Below, in pieces: positions 1 to 8,120 of a stretch of DNA of 64,000 nt (position 1 is the stretch's first letter; each line of letters starts with the position of its first letter). The DNA is taken from positions 248,001 through 312,000 of the forward strand of contig NZ_QVQV01000007.1 in assembly GCF_003429005.1 (NCBI RefSeq), in the 5' to 3' direction. The translations under genes and the position numbers were made by a program. The notes beneath the pieces are model-generated. The model was not told the origin of the DNA. It worked only from the letters and a program-made list of their open reading frames with translations, and did no database searches. Source of the DNA: Paraburkholderia sp. DHOC27. GTDB taxonomy: Bacteria > Pseudomonadota > Gammaproteobacteria > Burkholderiales > Burkholderiaceae.

Positions 1-542
1 ATTGCCTGCGCGCGCAGCATGTCGTACGCCTCACGCTCGCTCACGTGATGCATGATCATCAGAATCTCTTTGGCTTCCTGCAGATGCCGGCTGTCGAGCA
101 GCTTCTGTTCGAGCCGCGCAATGCGCTGCGCGTGCTGACGCGCACGTTTCGCGTGATACAGCGCCATCACCACGGTGGAGAGCAAACCGGAGGCGCGAAT
201 CGGCGTCGTCACGATGCCGTCCGAGCCCATCTTGATGGCCTGATCGATGAAGGTGGGGTTCTCGTAGCTCACCACGCAGATGACCGGCGGCGCGTCGGGC
301 CCGGACCACTCGCTCTTCGGCGCACGCTCTTCGGGCAGCAGGGCGCGAAACACGAGGTCGGTGTGTTCCGGCAGCGTATCCGTGGGCGGCCAGCATCGTT
401 CCACCACGAAGCCCATGCGCCGCAGATGGTTGGTGAGCGTCTGCCCATCATCGTCGTCTGGATGAAACACGACCACGCGCGCATTGCGCTCGAGGATCGA
501 ACTCGTGAGGCTGCGCTGGCCTCTGTCCGCTCGCGTGCTCAC
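1..542 (-). CDS. amiR: AmiR-type ANTAR antitermination regulator (3' end outside window)
   Basis: Translation from a GTG at 542, two bases after the amiC stop, gives about 180 residues without a stop before the window edge. The N-terminal part (roughly residues 20-130) looks like the degenerate receiver domain of AmiR, without a clear phospho-acceptor Asp. A coiled-coil stretch follows (AKRARQHAQRIARLEQKLL), then an ANTAR start with EAKEILMIMHHVSEREAYD. ANTAR proteins bind paired RNA hairpins and prevent transcription termination. In Pseudomonas, AmiR is held inactive by AmiC until an amide binds. Here it is the last visible gene of a transporter/formamidase operon whose leader contains a matching attenuator at 7560-7641, so it probably controls its own operon. 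The family assignment is firm; the RNA target is inferred. Confidence 0.88.
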   Translation of the reverse strand, partial: MSTRADRGQRSLTSSILERNARVVVFHPDDDDGQTLTNHLRRMGFVVERCWPPTDTLPEHTDLVFRALLPEERAPKSEWSGPDAPPVICVVSYENPTFIDQAIKMGSDGIVTTPIRASGLLSTVVMALYHAKRARQHAQRIARLEQKLLDSRHLQEAKEILMIMHHVSEREAYDMLRAQA

Positions 543-543
543 G

Positions 544-1698
544 TCAGTAGTCCCGCGAACTCAGCTTGGTGACCCAGTCCCCGAGCGTTTGACGCGTCAT
601 GTAAGGATCGGGACCAACGGCGCACTTCGATTCGCGCAGAATGGTGAACTGGCCGTTCGCATTGGCGCGGCCAATGCGTGGATAAAGCGCCATGTGATGA
701 TTGACCGGATCGATGCGCACGCGGCCCTGCGGCGCAGCGAATTCCGAGCCGAGCAGATGCGGCATGATGCTGCCAATCTCATCGGAGCCCGCGCGCGCGT
801 ACGCCTCCGCGAACATGTGCATCTGATAGTACGCGGCCTCCCAGTTCATGTCCGTGGGAGTGTCAGAGCCAAAGCGCGACTGATGACGGCGCACCGCGCG
901 ATGATTTTCCTCTGTGTCGATACTCTGGAAATACGGCGCCGCCGTGTAGTGTCCTGCCGCGATGCCACGCTCCATCGCATGTATTTCGGTCTCGGATGTA
1001 TTGAGGCTGCCAATGGGCATCTTCGACGGATCGAGGTCCGCGTGGGCAAAGGCATCGTAGAGATACGGCACGGTCGCGCCGATCACGGTGCTGAAAATCC
1101 AGTCCGGTGACTTGCGCCGGATGTCCGCGACCACCTGCGCAAACTGGTCACGCGTGGCGTCGAGCGGCAGATAGCGTTCGCCGAGAATCGCGCCTTCAGG
1201 ATGCTGCAGCAGCAGTTCCTGCATGGTCCGATTGCATTCGTACGGATAGACGTAGCGCGAGCCGATGAAATACACCCGCGCGCCGTACGTTTCGGTCATG
1301 AAATCGGCCAGTTGCACGCCGTTCTGATTGGGCGACGCGCCGCTGTAGATGATGTTGTCCGAGTATTCGAAACCCTCGTACTGCTGCGAATAGATCAGCA
1401 GCCGGTTGTGTTTTTCCACCACGGGCAGCATGGCCTTGCGGCTCGTCGAGGTGTAGCCGCCAAAGATGACATTCACGCCATCTTGCAGGATCAGCCGCTC
1501 GGCAAGTTCACGAAACGCGGCAGGATCGGAGGCCGGGTCATAGTGCAGCGCGACCAGTTCGCGGCCGTCTATGCCGCCACGTGCGTTGATTTCCTCGATG
1601 GCGAGGTTCGCTCCGCGCCACTGCGACTGCTCGAGCAAGGCGGTCGAGCCGCTCGTCGAGCAAAGAAGGCCAACGCGGATAAGATCGGACAAAGCCAT
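544..1698 (-). CDS. amiC: AmiC-type cytosolic amide-sensing protein
   Basis: This 384-residue protein has the type I periplasmic-binding fold of the branched-chain amino acid/amide family. It opens directly with the first strand (IRVGLLCSTSGSTALLEQSQ) and has no signal peptide, so it should stay in the cytoplasm. That is the hallmark of AmiC, which senses short amides and sequesters AmiR. It is clearly related to the exported binding protein at 6279-7514 but is shorter and lacks the leader. Its stop is two bases from the amiR GTG start, which supports translational coupling and stoichiometric production of the sensor-regulator pair. The ligand is unknown; formamide, acetamide or urea are the likely candidates given the formamidase upstream. 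Confidence 0.88.
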   Translation of the reverse strand: MALSDLIRVGLLCSTSGSTALLEQSQWRGANLAIEEINARGGIDGRELVALHYDPASDPAAFRELAERLILQDGVNVIFGGYTSTSRKAMLPVVEKHNRLLIYSQQYEGFEYSDNIIYSGASPNQNGVQLADFMTETYGARVYFIGSRYVYPYECNRTMQELLLQHPEGAILGERYLPLDATRDQFAQVVADIRRKSPDWIFSTVIGATVPYLYDAFAHADLDPSKMPIGSLNTSETEIHAMERGIAAGHYTAAPYFQSIDTEENHRAVRRHQSRFGSDTPTDMNWEAAYYQMHMFAEAYARAGSDEIGSIMPHLLGSEFAAPQGRVRIDPVNHHMALYPRIGRANANGQFTILRESKCAVGPDPYMTRQTLGDWVTKLSSRDY

Positions 1699-1816
1699 AT
1701 CGTGACGCTCTCGAATGCGCGCGGAGCGGGTGCCCCGCGCCTTGATCGTGCTGCGCTGCTGGTTCCTGGGTAGAACGGTACTTCAACGCGTTACTTCGAA
1801 GCTTTATTTCGAAGCC

Positions 1817-2803
1817 TTACTTCAGGTAGTGCTTGGCGACCATTGCACCCACTGTGTATTTTGGATCGACAAAATTACCAAGGCGAACCTTGCCGACCTG
1901 ACTGAGCATCATGTAGGCGTCCCATTTGTCGAAGCCGTATTCGGCGGCCATCCACAGCACGAGTTCGCGATACGCAATGCGCGTCGCGTCTTCGAGCGGA
2001 CGTGCGCTGCCAATGCTCATCAGGGCGTCCTCGTTTTCGAGCCGCGGCCAGTCGATCTGCCAGTTCTTGATGAGATCGACGCGCACCGTGGTCGTGCTCG
2101 GGTACTCCACCGCCGTGCCGCACACTTCGCCATCGCCCTGGCAGGCGTGTGCGTCGCCGATGAAGAGCCGGCCGCCCGGCGAGCGCACCGGCAGATACGT
2201 GATGCTGCCAGGCCCCATGTCGGGTACATCCATGTTGCCGCCGTGGTTATCGGGCGTGAGGGAGTTGATGGAGTCGATTTCCGGCGAGAGACTCAGCGTG
2301 CCGATATGCGGCTTGTACGGCAGCGTATTGCGCTTGCTCCAGTACACGTTTTCTTCGTCGATCTTGATCTTGCGCACCACCTCGGGCAGCGGCTCGTTGA
2401 GCAGCGCGGTGTAGTCCGTGCCGGTCAGGCCGCCGAAGTTCGGGATCATGCAGCAGAAGCCGTGCGGATCGTCGCCGCGCGGCGCCATCTTTTCGATGTA
2501 GACGGCCACCACGTCACCCTTTTCCGCCCCCTCGATCATGATCGGACCGTTTTGCGGATTGAGAAACGGCACTTGCAGAACCTGCGACGGCTTGTCGGTT
2601 TCCTCCTTGATCTTGCCTTCGAATGCGTCACGCGTCTCGACCACGATGCGATCGCCTGGCTTGACGTGCAGCACCGGCTGCGAATATGGCCCGATGGTGT
2701 AGTGATAGGTCTGCTGCAACTCCTCGGTCAGATGATGCTCCACCGGTTCACGACTCGCGCCGACACCGCGTTTCATCATGATCGATTCTTCAAGCCATGT
2801 CAT
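1817..2803 (-). CDS. fmdA: Acetamidase/formamidase family amidohydrolase
   Basis: This 328-residue protein belongs to the FmdA/AmdA family, which hydrolyses formamide or other short amides to ammonia and the acid. Family motifs are visible: an HGGN element (DNHGGNMDVPDMGPG), the block GDAHACQGDGEVCGTA and an FCCMIPNFGG segment. There is no signal peptide, so it acts in the cytosol on imported substrate. The ATG at 2803 follows GGAG-like ribosome binding bases and lies 13 bases after the urtE-like stop. This places the enzyme inside the transporter operon, supplying nitrogen from the transported amide. The substrate cannot be fixed from sequence, and acetamide is an alternative to formamide. 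Confidence 0.9.
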   Translation of the reverse strand: MTWLEESIMMKRGVGASREPVEHHLTEELQQTYHYTIGPYSQPVLHVKPGDRIVVETRDAFEGKIKEETDKPSQVLQVPFLNPQNGPIMIEGAEKGDVVAVYIEKMAPRGDDPHGFCCMIPNFGGLTGTDYTALLNEPLPEVVRKIKIDEENVYWSKRNTLPYKPHIGTLSLSPEIDSINSLTPDNHGGNMDVPDMGPGSITYLPVRSPGGRLFIGDAHACQGDGEVCGTAVEYPSTTTVRVDLIKNWQIDWPRLENEDALMSIGSARPLEDATRIAYRELVLWMAAEYGFDKWDAYMMLSQVGKVRLGNFVDPKYTVGAMVAKHYLK

Positions 2804-2816
2804 GTTCTGCTCTCCG

Positions 2817-3524
2817 TTACAGTGCCAGGTACTGGCGAATCAGTTGTTCGTCCCCGAGTTGCGCGGGGCTCAGTGTTTCGACGATGCGGCCCTTGTCCAT
2901 CACGCAGCAGCGCGTTGCGATGCGTTCGACCATGCCCATGTCCTGTTCGACCAGCACGACGCCGATGCCCGTCTCCTGCGCAATCTGCTGGAGCGTCTCG
3001 CCGATCAGATCGACGATGGAAGGCTGAATGCCTTCCGACGGCTCGTCGAGCAGCAGCACCACCGGCGCGCTGATCAACGCGCGCGCAATGGCCAGTTGCT
3101 GTTGCTCGCCGCCGCTCATGGTTCCCGCTTTCTGCTGGTAGCGCTGCTTCAGCACGGGAAAGTAGCTCACCACTTTCTCGCGCATGCCCGCCGCCTTCGC
3201 GCGGTTGGCCTGAGCGCCGACCTGGAGATTCTCGGCAACGGTCAGCGCGCCGAAAATCTCGCGGCCCTGCGGCACGTAGCCCATGCCTCGTTGCGCGCGG
3301 ACATACGGCTTGCGATGGCCGATTGCTTCGCCATCCAGAGTAATTCCTCCGGCATCGAGGTTGACGAGGCCGATCAACGTGCGCATCAACGTGGTCTTGC
3401 CGACGCCGTTGCGCCCGATCAGCGCGAGCACCTCGCCTTTGCCGACGCTGAACGACACGCCATTGAGCACGCGTCCGCCGCCGTAACCCGCCTCCACGCC
3501 TGATACATCAAGCAACGCGCTCAT
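2817..3524 (-). CDS. urtE: ABC transporter ATPase, UrtE/LivF type
   Basis: This is a 235-residue ATP-binding subunit of a HAAT-family importer. Walker A is GRNGVGKT near residue 38, the signature is MSGGEQQQ near residue 137 and Walker B is VVLLLDEPSEG. The motif spacing and the YVPQGREIF stretch are typical of LivF/UrtE. The ATG overlaps the stop of the preceding ATPase by four bases (ATGA), indicating coupled translation. With its partner it should energise uptake of urea or short-chain amides. It could equally be named for an amide importer such as FmdF; the formamidase and AmiC/AmiR genes favour amides over amino acids. Confidence 0.88.
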   Translation of the reverse strand: MSALLDVSGVEAGYGGGRVLNGVSFSVGKGEVLALIGRNGVGKTTLMRTLIGLVNLDAGGITLDGEAIGHRKPYVRAQRGMGYVPQGREIFGALTVAENLQVGAQANRAKAAGMREKVVSYFPVLKQRYQQKAGTMSGGEQQQLAIARALISAPVVLLLDEPSEGIQPSIVDLIGETLQQIAQETGIGVVLVEQDMGMVERIATRCCVMDKGRIVETLSPAQLGDEQLIRQYLAL

Positions 3525-4231
3525 TTCCGCTTCCCCAGATAGACTTCCGCGACGTCGTCGCGCGCGAGAATCTCGTCGAGCGGACCATCGGCGAGCAGAC
3601 TGCCGCCATGCAGCACCGTCACGCGCGAGGCGATCTGCTTGACGAAGGTCATGTCGTGTTCGACCACCATCATCGTGAGACCGTCTGCTGACAAACGCTT
3701 GATCAACTCCCCAGTCGCATGCGTTTCCTCCACCGACATGCCCGCAACGGGTTCATCCAGAAACAGCAGCTTTGGCCGCAACGACACCGCCATGGCAATC
3801 TCGAGCCACTGTTTCTTGCCGTGCGAAAGATTGCGCGCCAGCACATGCTCTTCGTCTTGCAGCATGAAGCGCTGCAACAGCGCGTCGAGACTGTCGGGCC
3901 GGTCGTCCTTCGCGCGATGCAGCGACAACTGCAGATGCTGGCGCACGCTCAGATCCGGGAACACGCCCGGAATCTGGAACTTGATGCTCATGCCCATGCG
4001 AATACGTTCATGCGGCAGCACATGGCTCATGTCCTCGCCGAGGAACATGACACTCCCTTCCGACGGCCGATGCTCCCCGGTGATGAGCTTGAAAAAGGTG
4101 CTCTTGCCCGCGCCATTCGGCCCGATCACGCAGCGAATCTCGCCGGCGTCGATCTTGAAGTCGATCCCATTGATGACATGCACGCCGCCAAAGCGCTTCT
4201 TGAGCCCGCGCGTTTCCAGTAACGTGGTCAT
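3521..4231 (-). CDS. urtD: ABC transporter ATPase, UrtD/LivG type
   Basis: This is a 236-residue ATPase subunit. Walker A is GPNGAGKST near residue 36, the signature-like region is LSHGKKQWLEIAMAVS and Walker B is LLFLDEPVAGMS, followed by VVEHDM with the catalytic His in the switch. The altered signature (LSHGKKQ instead of LSGGQ) is usual for UrtD proteins. A much longer open frame extends upstream, but the ATG at 4231 gives the normal family N-terminus and overlaps the urtC stop by four bases (ATGA). It pairs with the UrtE-type ATPase to drive the importer. Confidence 0.88.
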   Translation of the reverse strand: MTTLLETRGLKKRFGGVHVINGIDFKIDAGEIRCVIGPNGAGKSTFFKLITGEHRPSEGSVMFLGEDMSHVLPHERIRMGMSIKFQIPGVFPDLSVRQHLQLSLHRAKDDRPDSLDALLQRFMLQDEEHVLARNLSHGKKQWLEIAMAVSLRPKLLFLDEPVAGMSVEETHATGELIKRLSADGLTMMVVEHDMTFVKQIASRVTVLHGGSLLADGPLDEILARDDVAEVYLGKRK

Positions 4232-5334
4232 GACTTGCCCTCCTCCTGCTTGAGGCATGTGCCGGCGTGGTGCGCACCGCCGCTTTTTGCCCCGCTTTTT
4301 GCCCCGCTGTTCGCTGTGCTTCCGCGGCGCGAGGCACGCTGCAGATGCCGTGTGACGAACGGCAACAGGCCTTCGGGCGCGGCCAGCACGACGATCAGCA
4401 GAATCGCGCCGAGCAGGATCAACGCGTACTGGCTGCCGTACACCGCGAGATTCTGCGAGAGCCAGACGAGCAGCGCCGTGCCGAGAATGGCCGCGCCGAT
4501 GCTCTTTCTGCCCGAGGTCGCTACCCAGATCACGGGCATGGCCGCAGCGGTGAGGCCCATCGTCGAGGGCGTGATATATGAGCCCCAGATCGTGTACAGC
4601 GCGCCCGACAATCCGCCCAGCGTGCAGCCGAGCACGAACACGAGCAGTTGATGACGGCGGATATCCACGCCCAGCATTTCCGCGCGCTGCGGATTCTCGC
4701 GAATCGCAATGAGCGTGAGCCCGAACGGGCCGCCGAGCAGCTTGCGCATCGCGGCATAGACGACGATCAACAGGATCAGCACGAGGTAATAGAAGCTCGC
4801 GTTCTCCAGCGTGAGCGCTCCGCCTGGCCAGGGAATCGTCAGTTGCGGCATGCCGCCCATGCCGTTGTAGCCGTTCAGGCGCGCCTCGCCGATGGCCCAT
4901 TGCGGGCCGGCCGTCTGCGCCATGAAGGTTTCCAGCACGAGCGTGACCGACAGCGTGACGATGCCGATGAACACGCCCTTGATACGGCCATAGAAAATCA
5001 TGTAGCCAAGCAGCGCGGCGACCAGCACGCTTACCACCAGCCCTGCGCCGAGGCCGAGCCACGCTTCGAACCACGTATCGCCGTAGTTCAGCGTGAAGAT
5101 GCCGTAGCTGTAGCCCGCCAGTCCGAAGAAAGCGGTCTGCCCGAATGAGAGGATGCCGCCGTAGCCCCACATCGCAGCGAGTCCCACCGCGCTGAACGCC
5201 CAAAGCAGGCAGTAGGCCAGATTGCCGCTGGTGTTCGCATCGACCACGAGCGGCAGGCATAGCGCCACGAGCCACGGCACGTACGGCAATGCGCGCGTGG
5301 CGACGCCGGTGGAAGGCAGAGGAGATTGCTTCAC
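4228..5334 (-). CDS. urtC: ABC transporter permease, UrtC/LivM type
   Basis: This is a 368-residue membrane protein with about ten hydrophobic segments. It has the LivM/UrtC domain (GLSGALYTIWGSYITPSTMG and the EAA-like region AAMPVIWVATSGRKSIGAAIL). Translation starts with GTG at 5334, six bases after a perfect AGGAGG that overlaps the urtB stop codon, so the two permeases are coupled. The C-terminus carries an unusual low-complexity tail with repeated SGAK units. These are encoded by a 12-base direct repeat around 4278-4305, probably a slippage product with no known function. It forms the channel with the UrtB-type permease. Confidence 0.87.
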   Translation of the reverse strand: MKQSPLPSTGVATRALPYVPWLVALCLPLVVDANTSGNLAYCLLWAFSAVGLAAMWGYGGILSFGQTAFFGLAGYSYGIFTLNYGDTWFEAWLGLGAGLVVSVLVAALLGYMIFYGRIKGVFIGIVTLSVTLVLETFMAQTAGPQWAIGEARLNGYNGMGGMPQLTIPWPGGALTLENASFYYLVLILLIVVYAAMRKLLGGPFGLTLIAIRENPQRAEMLGVDIRRHQLLVFVLGCTLGGLSGALYTIWGSYITPSTMGLTAAAMPVIWVATSGRKSIGAAILGTALLVWLSQNLAVYGSQYALILLGAILLIVVLAAPEGLLPFVTRHLQRASRRGSTANSGAKSGAKSGGAHHAGTCLKQEEGKS

Positions 5335-5343
5335 GTCTGCCTC

Positions 5344-6213
5344 CTAGCGCGCGCGCGTGAAGAGATTGCCGAGGCCCTGCGGCATCAGCCGAATCACGAC
5401 GATGACCGTGAGCAGCAGCCCGATCTGCCCGAACAGTTGACCGTACGACGCAGTCAGCGCGGACTGGATGATGGCGAGCACGCCAGCAGCCGGCGTGGTT
5501 CCCGCAATCACGTTGGCGCCGCCCACCACCACAGAGACGAAGGCCTGCACGATGAAGTTGCTGCCCATAGTTGGAACCAGGGTCATGGTGGGCGCGTAGA
5601 GCGCGCCGGTGAGTCCCGCGAGACCCGCGCCGAGCGCAAAGGTCAGCGTGTAGAGCCGATCAGTGCGCAGGCCGAGACACTGCGCGATGTTCGGATTCAG
5701 GATCGTGGCGCGGGCGCACACGCCGTAATTGGTCTTGAAGAACAGCAGATAGAGTCCCGACAGGATCGCCAGCGCGATGACCGGCAGCACGGCGCGATAC
5801 GTCGAAAACGAATAGTCGCCCAGGGCGAATGAACCGAATGGTGTGCTGATGCCTTCGAGCGAGGGGCCGGCGACAAGCAGCATGGTCTGCTGCACGATCA
5901 GGCTGATGGCCCACGTTGCCACCACGGAATCGAACAGGCGGTCATACAGATGACGGATCACCAGCCGCTCGATCACCACACCAGCCAGCGCCGCTGCAAT
6001 CGCACCCAGCAGCATCGCAAGGGGTAAGGGCACGCCACGTTTGGCCGCGATGATCGTGACGTACGCCCCGCACATGATGAACTCGCCATGCGCGAGATTG
6101 ATCACGCCCATCATGCCGAAAATCACCGCGAGGCCAAGCGCCGAGAGCACCAGGTAGGCAAAGCTGTCGCCGAACTGATAGATGATCGAATACAGAACCG
6201 ATAAGGTGGCCAT
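5344..6213 (-). CDS. urtB: ABC transporter permease, UrtB/LivH type
   Basis: This is a 289-residue integral membrane permease of the LivH/UrtB family, with about eight hydrophobic helices and the conserved N-terminal stretch GMMGVINLAHGEFIMCGAY. I chose the ATG at 6213 rather than the upstream in-frame codon at 6255. It is preceded by GGAG at a suitable distance, and the extra 14 residues are charged and not family-like. It lies 65 bases after the binding-protein gene and is followed at once by urtC. Together with UrtC it builds the transmembrane pathway for urea or amides. Confidence 0.88.
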   Translation of the reverse strand: MATLSVLYSIIYQFGDSFAYLVLSALGLAVIFGMMGVINLAHGEFIMCGAYVTIIAAKRGVPLPLAMLLGAIAAALAGVVIERLVIRHLYDRLFDSVVATWAISLIVQQTMLLVAGPSLEGISTPFGSFALGDYSFSTYRAVLPVIALAILSGLYLLFFKTNYGVCARATILNPNIAQCLGLRTDRLYTLTFALGAGLAGLTGALYAPTMTLVPTMGSNFIVQAFVSVVVGGANVIAGTTPAAGVLAIIQSALTASYGQLFGQIGLLLTVIVVIRLMPQGLGNLFTRAR

Positions 6214-6278
6214 GCAGGCTCCACGTTCAGGAACGGGCGCGCGGCGGCCATGCATCGGCCGCCGCGGGTTCGTTCAGA

Positions 6279-7514
6279 TCAGGACTTCTTGGGGAGATTC
6301 GACGGCGTGTACTGACGATGATCCGGCTTGTTCGGCAGATCGCAGCCCACCTTGCCGAGCCAGTACGGTTGCACGTCGGCCCAGACCTTCGGAATTTCCA
6401 CCGAGTGATCTTCCTTCACGTGGACGAGGAAGATGGTGTGGCTCGCGTGATGGCTCTTCGGGTCCATACAGACCTTGCCCTGCTCGCCGTCGGTGCAGAT
6501 GGTGCCGCTTTCCAGCGCCTTGCGCACCGCGTCCTGATTCGTCGTGCCGGCCTTTTCGACGGCGGCCTTGTAGAGATAAATGGCGTCGTAGGCGTTCGCC
6601 GCTTCCTGATTGATGTACGGCTCATTCGGAAATTTCGCGTGGAAGCGCTTCTTGAAGTCGTTGCTTGCGGGCGTATCCACTTCTTCGACGTAGTTCGCCG
6701 TCACGTACATGTCCTTCAGTGCAGGCGGTTTGAAGCGCTTGTGCTCATAGGCCTGACCGACGTTCACCGAACTTGCCATAGGCAGATTCAGATGCGCGGA
6801 GGCCTGCTGCTCGTAATACGACGACTGGTTCGCGCCCACCAGCAGCGTGACCACGAAGTCGGGTTTCGCCTTCTGGATGTTCTGGATCGTCTGGCCGAAC
6901 TGCGATACGGACAACGGAATAAATTCCTCGCCGACCATCGTGCCGCCGTTTTCCTTCACGATATTGCGCACCCATTCGGCGGAGATCTGTCCGAAGTTGT
7001 AATCGGCGGCAATGGTGTACACCTTCTTGCCGTACTTCTGCATCATCCACGGAATCAGCGTGGAGAACTGCTGCTCGGGCACCGCACCCGTCACGAACGT
7101 GTTGGTGTCGCACACGCCGCCTTCGTACTGGTTGTCGTACCAGTACAACTGATGCGCGCGGTCCATGATCGGGCGGATCGCTTCGCGCGAGGCGCTCGAG
7201 AAAGCGCCGAAAATGACATCGGGCTTGTCGGTCTGCACGAGACGCCGCGCGAGTTCCTGAAACTTCGTGTTGTCCGACTGCGTGTCGTAAGCGATCAGCT
7301 GCACGGGGCGGCCGAGAATGCCGCCCTTCGCGTTGATCTCATCCACCGCGAGTTCCGTGGCGTGAATCTTCGGAATGGTTGCCAGTGCGAAATTACCCGA
7401 GGCGTCTTCCAGCAAACCGATTTTCACGGGATCGGCGGCGCTCGATGCGAGCGAAGTCAGTGCAAGTCCTGCGGTAAGGGCGAGAAGCATCCAGCCCGAC
7501 GGCTTCAGCAACAT
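6279..7514 (-). CDS. urtA: Periplasmic urea/short-chain amide binding protein, UrtA type
   Basis: This is a 411-residue substrate-binding protein with a Sec signal peptide (hydrophobic core about residues 9-24, cleavage near SLASSAAD). The mature part starts with VKIGLLEDASGNFALATIPK and carries the DNQYEGGVCDTN region typical of UrtA/FmdD proteins. It is the first gene of the eight-gene amide operon. Its ATG follows a GGAG site (TTCTGGAGAATCCGC). It should deliver urea, formamide or similar compounds to the UrtBC permease. Its paralogue at 544-1698 lacks the signal peptide, so the operon encodes one exported and one cytosolic receptor of the same fold. Confidence 0.9.
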   Translation of the reverse strand: MLLKPSGWMLLALTAGLALTSLASSAADPVKIGLLEDASGNFALATIPKIHATELAVDEINAKGGILGRPVQLIAYDTQSDNTKFQELARRLVQTDKPDVIFGAFSSASREAIRPIMDRAHQLYWYDNQYEGGVCDTNTFVTGAVPEQQFSTLIPWMMQKYGKKVYTIAADYNFGQISAEWVRNIVKENGGTMVGEEFIPLSVSQFGQTIQNIQKAKPDFVVTLLVGANQSSYYEQQASAHLNLPMASSVNVGQAYEHKRFKPPALKDMYVTANYVEEVDTPASNDFKKRFHAKFPNEPYINQEAANAYDAIYLYKAAVEKAGTTNQDAVRKALESGTICTDGEQGKVCMDPKSHHASHTIFLVHVKEDHSVEIPKVWADVQPYWLGKVGCDLPNKPDHRQYTPSNLPKKS

Positions 7515-7559
7515 GCGGATTCTCCAGAAGTGAGCGCTAGACAGGGGAAAAATGCGGAC

Positions 7560-7602
7560 AAAAAAAAGCCCTCTGACGAACGATGGGTTCGTCAGAGGGC
7601 TT
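7560..7602 (-). terminator. Intrinsic terminator (attenuator) in the urtA leader
   Basis: On the minus strand a 16-bp perfect stem (5' arm 7602-7587, loop CCATC, 3' arm 7581-7566) is followed by a run of eight T (7567-7560). It sits between the predicted promoter and urtA rather than after a gene, so it can only act as an attenuator of the operon. Its 5' arm overlaps the second predicted ANTAR-binding hairpin, which makes the two structures mutually exclusive. Confidence 0.85.
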
Positions 7603-7641
7603 CTGTGCCGGGTCCCCGGGCGGACGTCTTTGTCAGGCCGC
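7594..7641 (-). promoter_or_regulatory. Candidate dual-hexaloop ANTAR antiterminator RNA (P1 and P2)
   Basis: Two adjacent small hairpins can be drawn on the minus-strand leader. P1 (7641-7620) is GCG, a four-base bulge GCCT, GAC, loop AAAGAC, GTC, CGC. P2 (7617-7594) is GGGG, a four-base bulge ACCC, GGC, loop ACAGAA, GCC, CUCU with two G-U pairs. Both loops have A at position 1 and G at position 4, the published hallmark of ANTAR RNA targets. The 3' side of P2 is the start of the terminator 5' arm. The inner stems are only 3 bp, so the folding is a proposal from reading, not a computation. Confidence 0.6.
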
Positions 7642-7654
7642 GAGGTATGAGCGA

Positions 7655-7684
7655 AGTCTAAAGCGCCGAATTTTTGCTTGTCAA
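7655..7684 (-). promoter_or_regulatory. Sigma-70-type promoter of the urt/fmd/ami operon
   Basis: The minus strand shows a perfect -35 box TTGACA (7684-7679), an 18-base spacer and a -10 box TAGACT (7660-7655; 4 of 6 matches). The expected start near 7648 lies just upstream of the P1 hairpin, giving a leader of about 135 bases before the urtA start. No sigma-54 (GG-N10-GC type) promoter was recognised. Confidence 0.6.
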
Positions 7685-7695
7685 CTAAGCAAAAA
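7671..7695. repeat. Perfect inverted repeat over the operon -35 box
   Basis: TTTTTGCTT (7671-7679) and AAGCAAAAA (7687-7695) form 9-bp perfect arms separated by 7 bases. The centre coincides with the -35 hexamer at 7679-7684. The symmetry and position fit an operator for a dimeric repressor or a nitrogen-control protein; no specific regulator can be named. Confidence 0.55.
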
Positions 7696-7769
7696 ATAAC
7701 CGGTGCATGCAGCGACGCAACAACGCGCTGCGTTTCGCGCGTTCAGCGCCGTCATGGATCGAGGAATCG

Positions 7770-8120
7770 TCAACCGCGAACGGCCACCGTACACGCAACG
7801 AGCGCCGCGAAGACCAGCGCCGGCGCAAGATGCCGCAACGGCTCGCGATTTCGCAGCAACGTGAAGAGCGCGCCCATCATGATGATGCTGGCCAGCGTGA
7901 GGCCGAACACGCGTGTCTGTTGCGCTGGCAGCAGCGCTGCGGTGAGCAACTCAAGAGCGCCACAGAGCAATGGAAACCACGCCGGATAACCCCAGCGTGC
8001 GAAGTCGCGCTTCACTGAGTCACGCCGCGCCAGATTGACCACGCCGGCAATCGCAAACAGAACCGCTACGAGCATCGCAAAGATGGGTTCGAGAGAAGCA
8101 GCATTCAGCGGCATGATCAT
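7770..8120 (-). CDS. DoxX-like small membrane protein
   Basis: This is a 116-residue protein with four hydrophobic segments, including VAVLFAIAGVVNLARRD, LCGALELLTAALLP and ASIIMMGALFTLLR, in the arrangement of the DoxX family. DoxX-like proteins are membrane components often linked to redox or quinone metabolism, though most have no defined role. Its ATG at 8120 overlaps the stop of the upstream epimerase by four bases (ATGA), so the two are co-translated and under the same TetR operators. An alternative start two codons later (8114) is possible. The family call rests on hydrophobic pattern and length. Confidence 0.75.
   Translation of the reverse strand: MIMPLNAASLEPIFAMLVAVLFAIAGVVNLARRDSVKRDFARWGYPAWFPLLCGALELLTAALLPAQQTRVFGLTLASIIMMGALFTLLRNREPLRHLAPALVFAALVACTVAVRG

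Noticed and set aside
3521..5275. 584-codon open frame on the minus strand covering urtD and part of urtC
   Set aside because: Only the last 236 residues match an ABC ATPase; the rest is an out-of-frame reading of urtC with Arg-rich nonsense composition.
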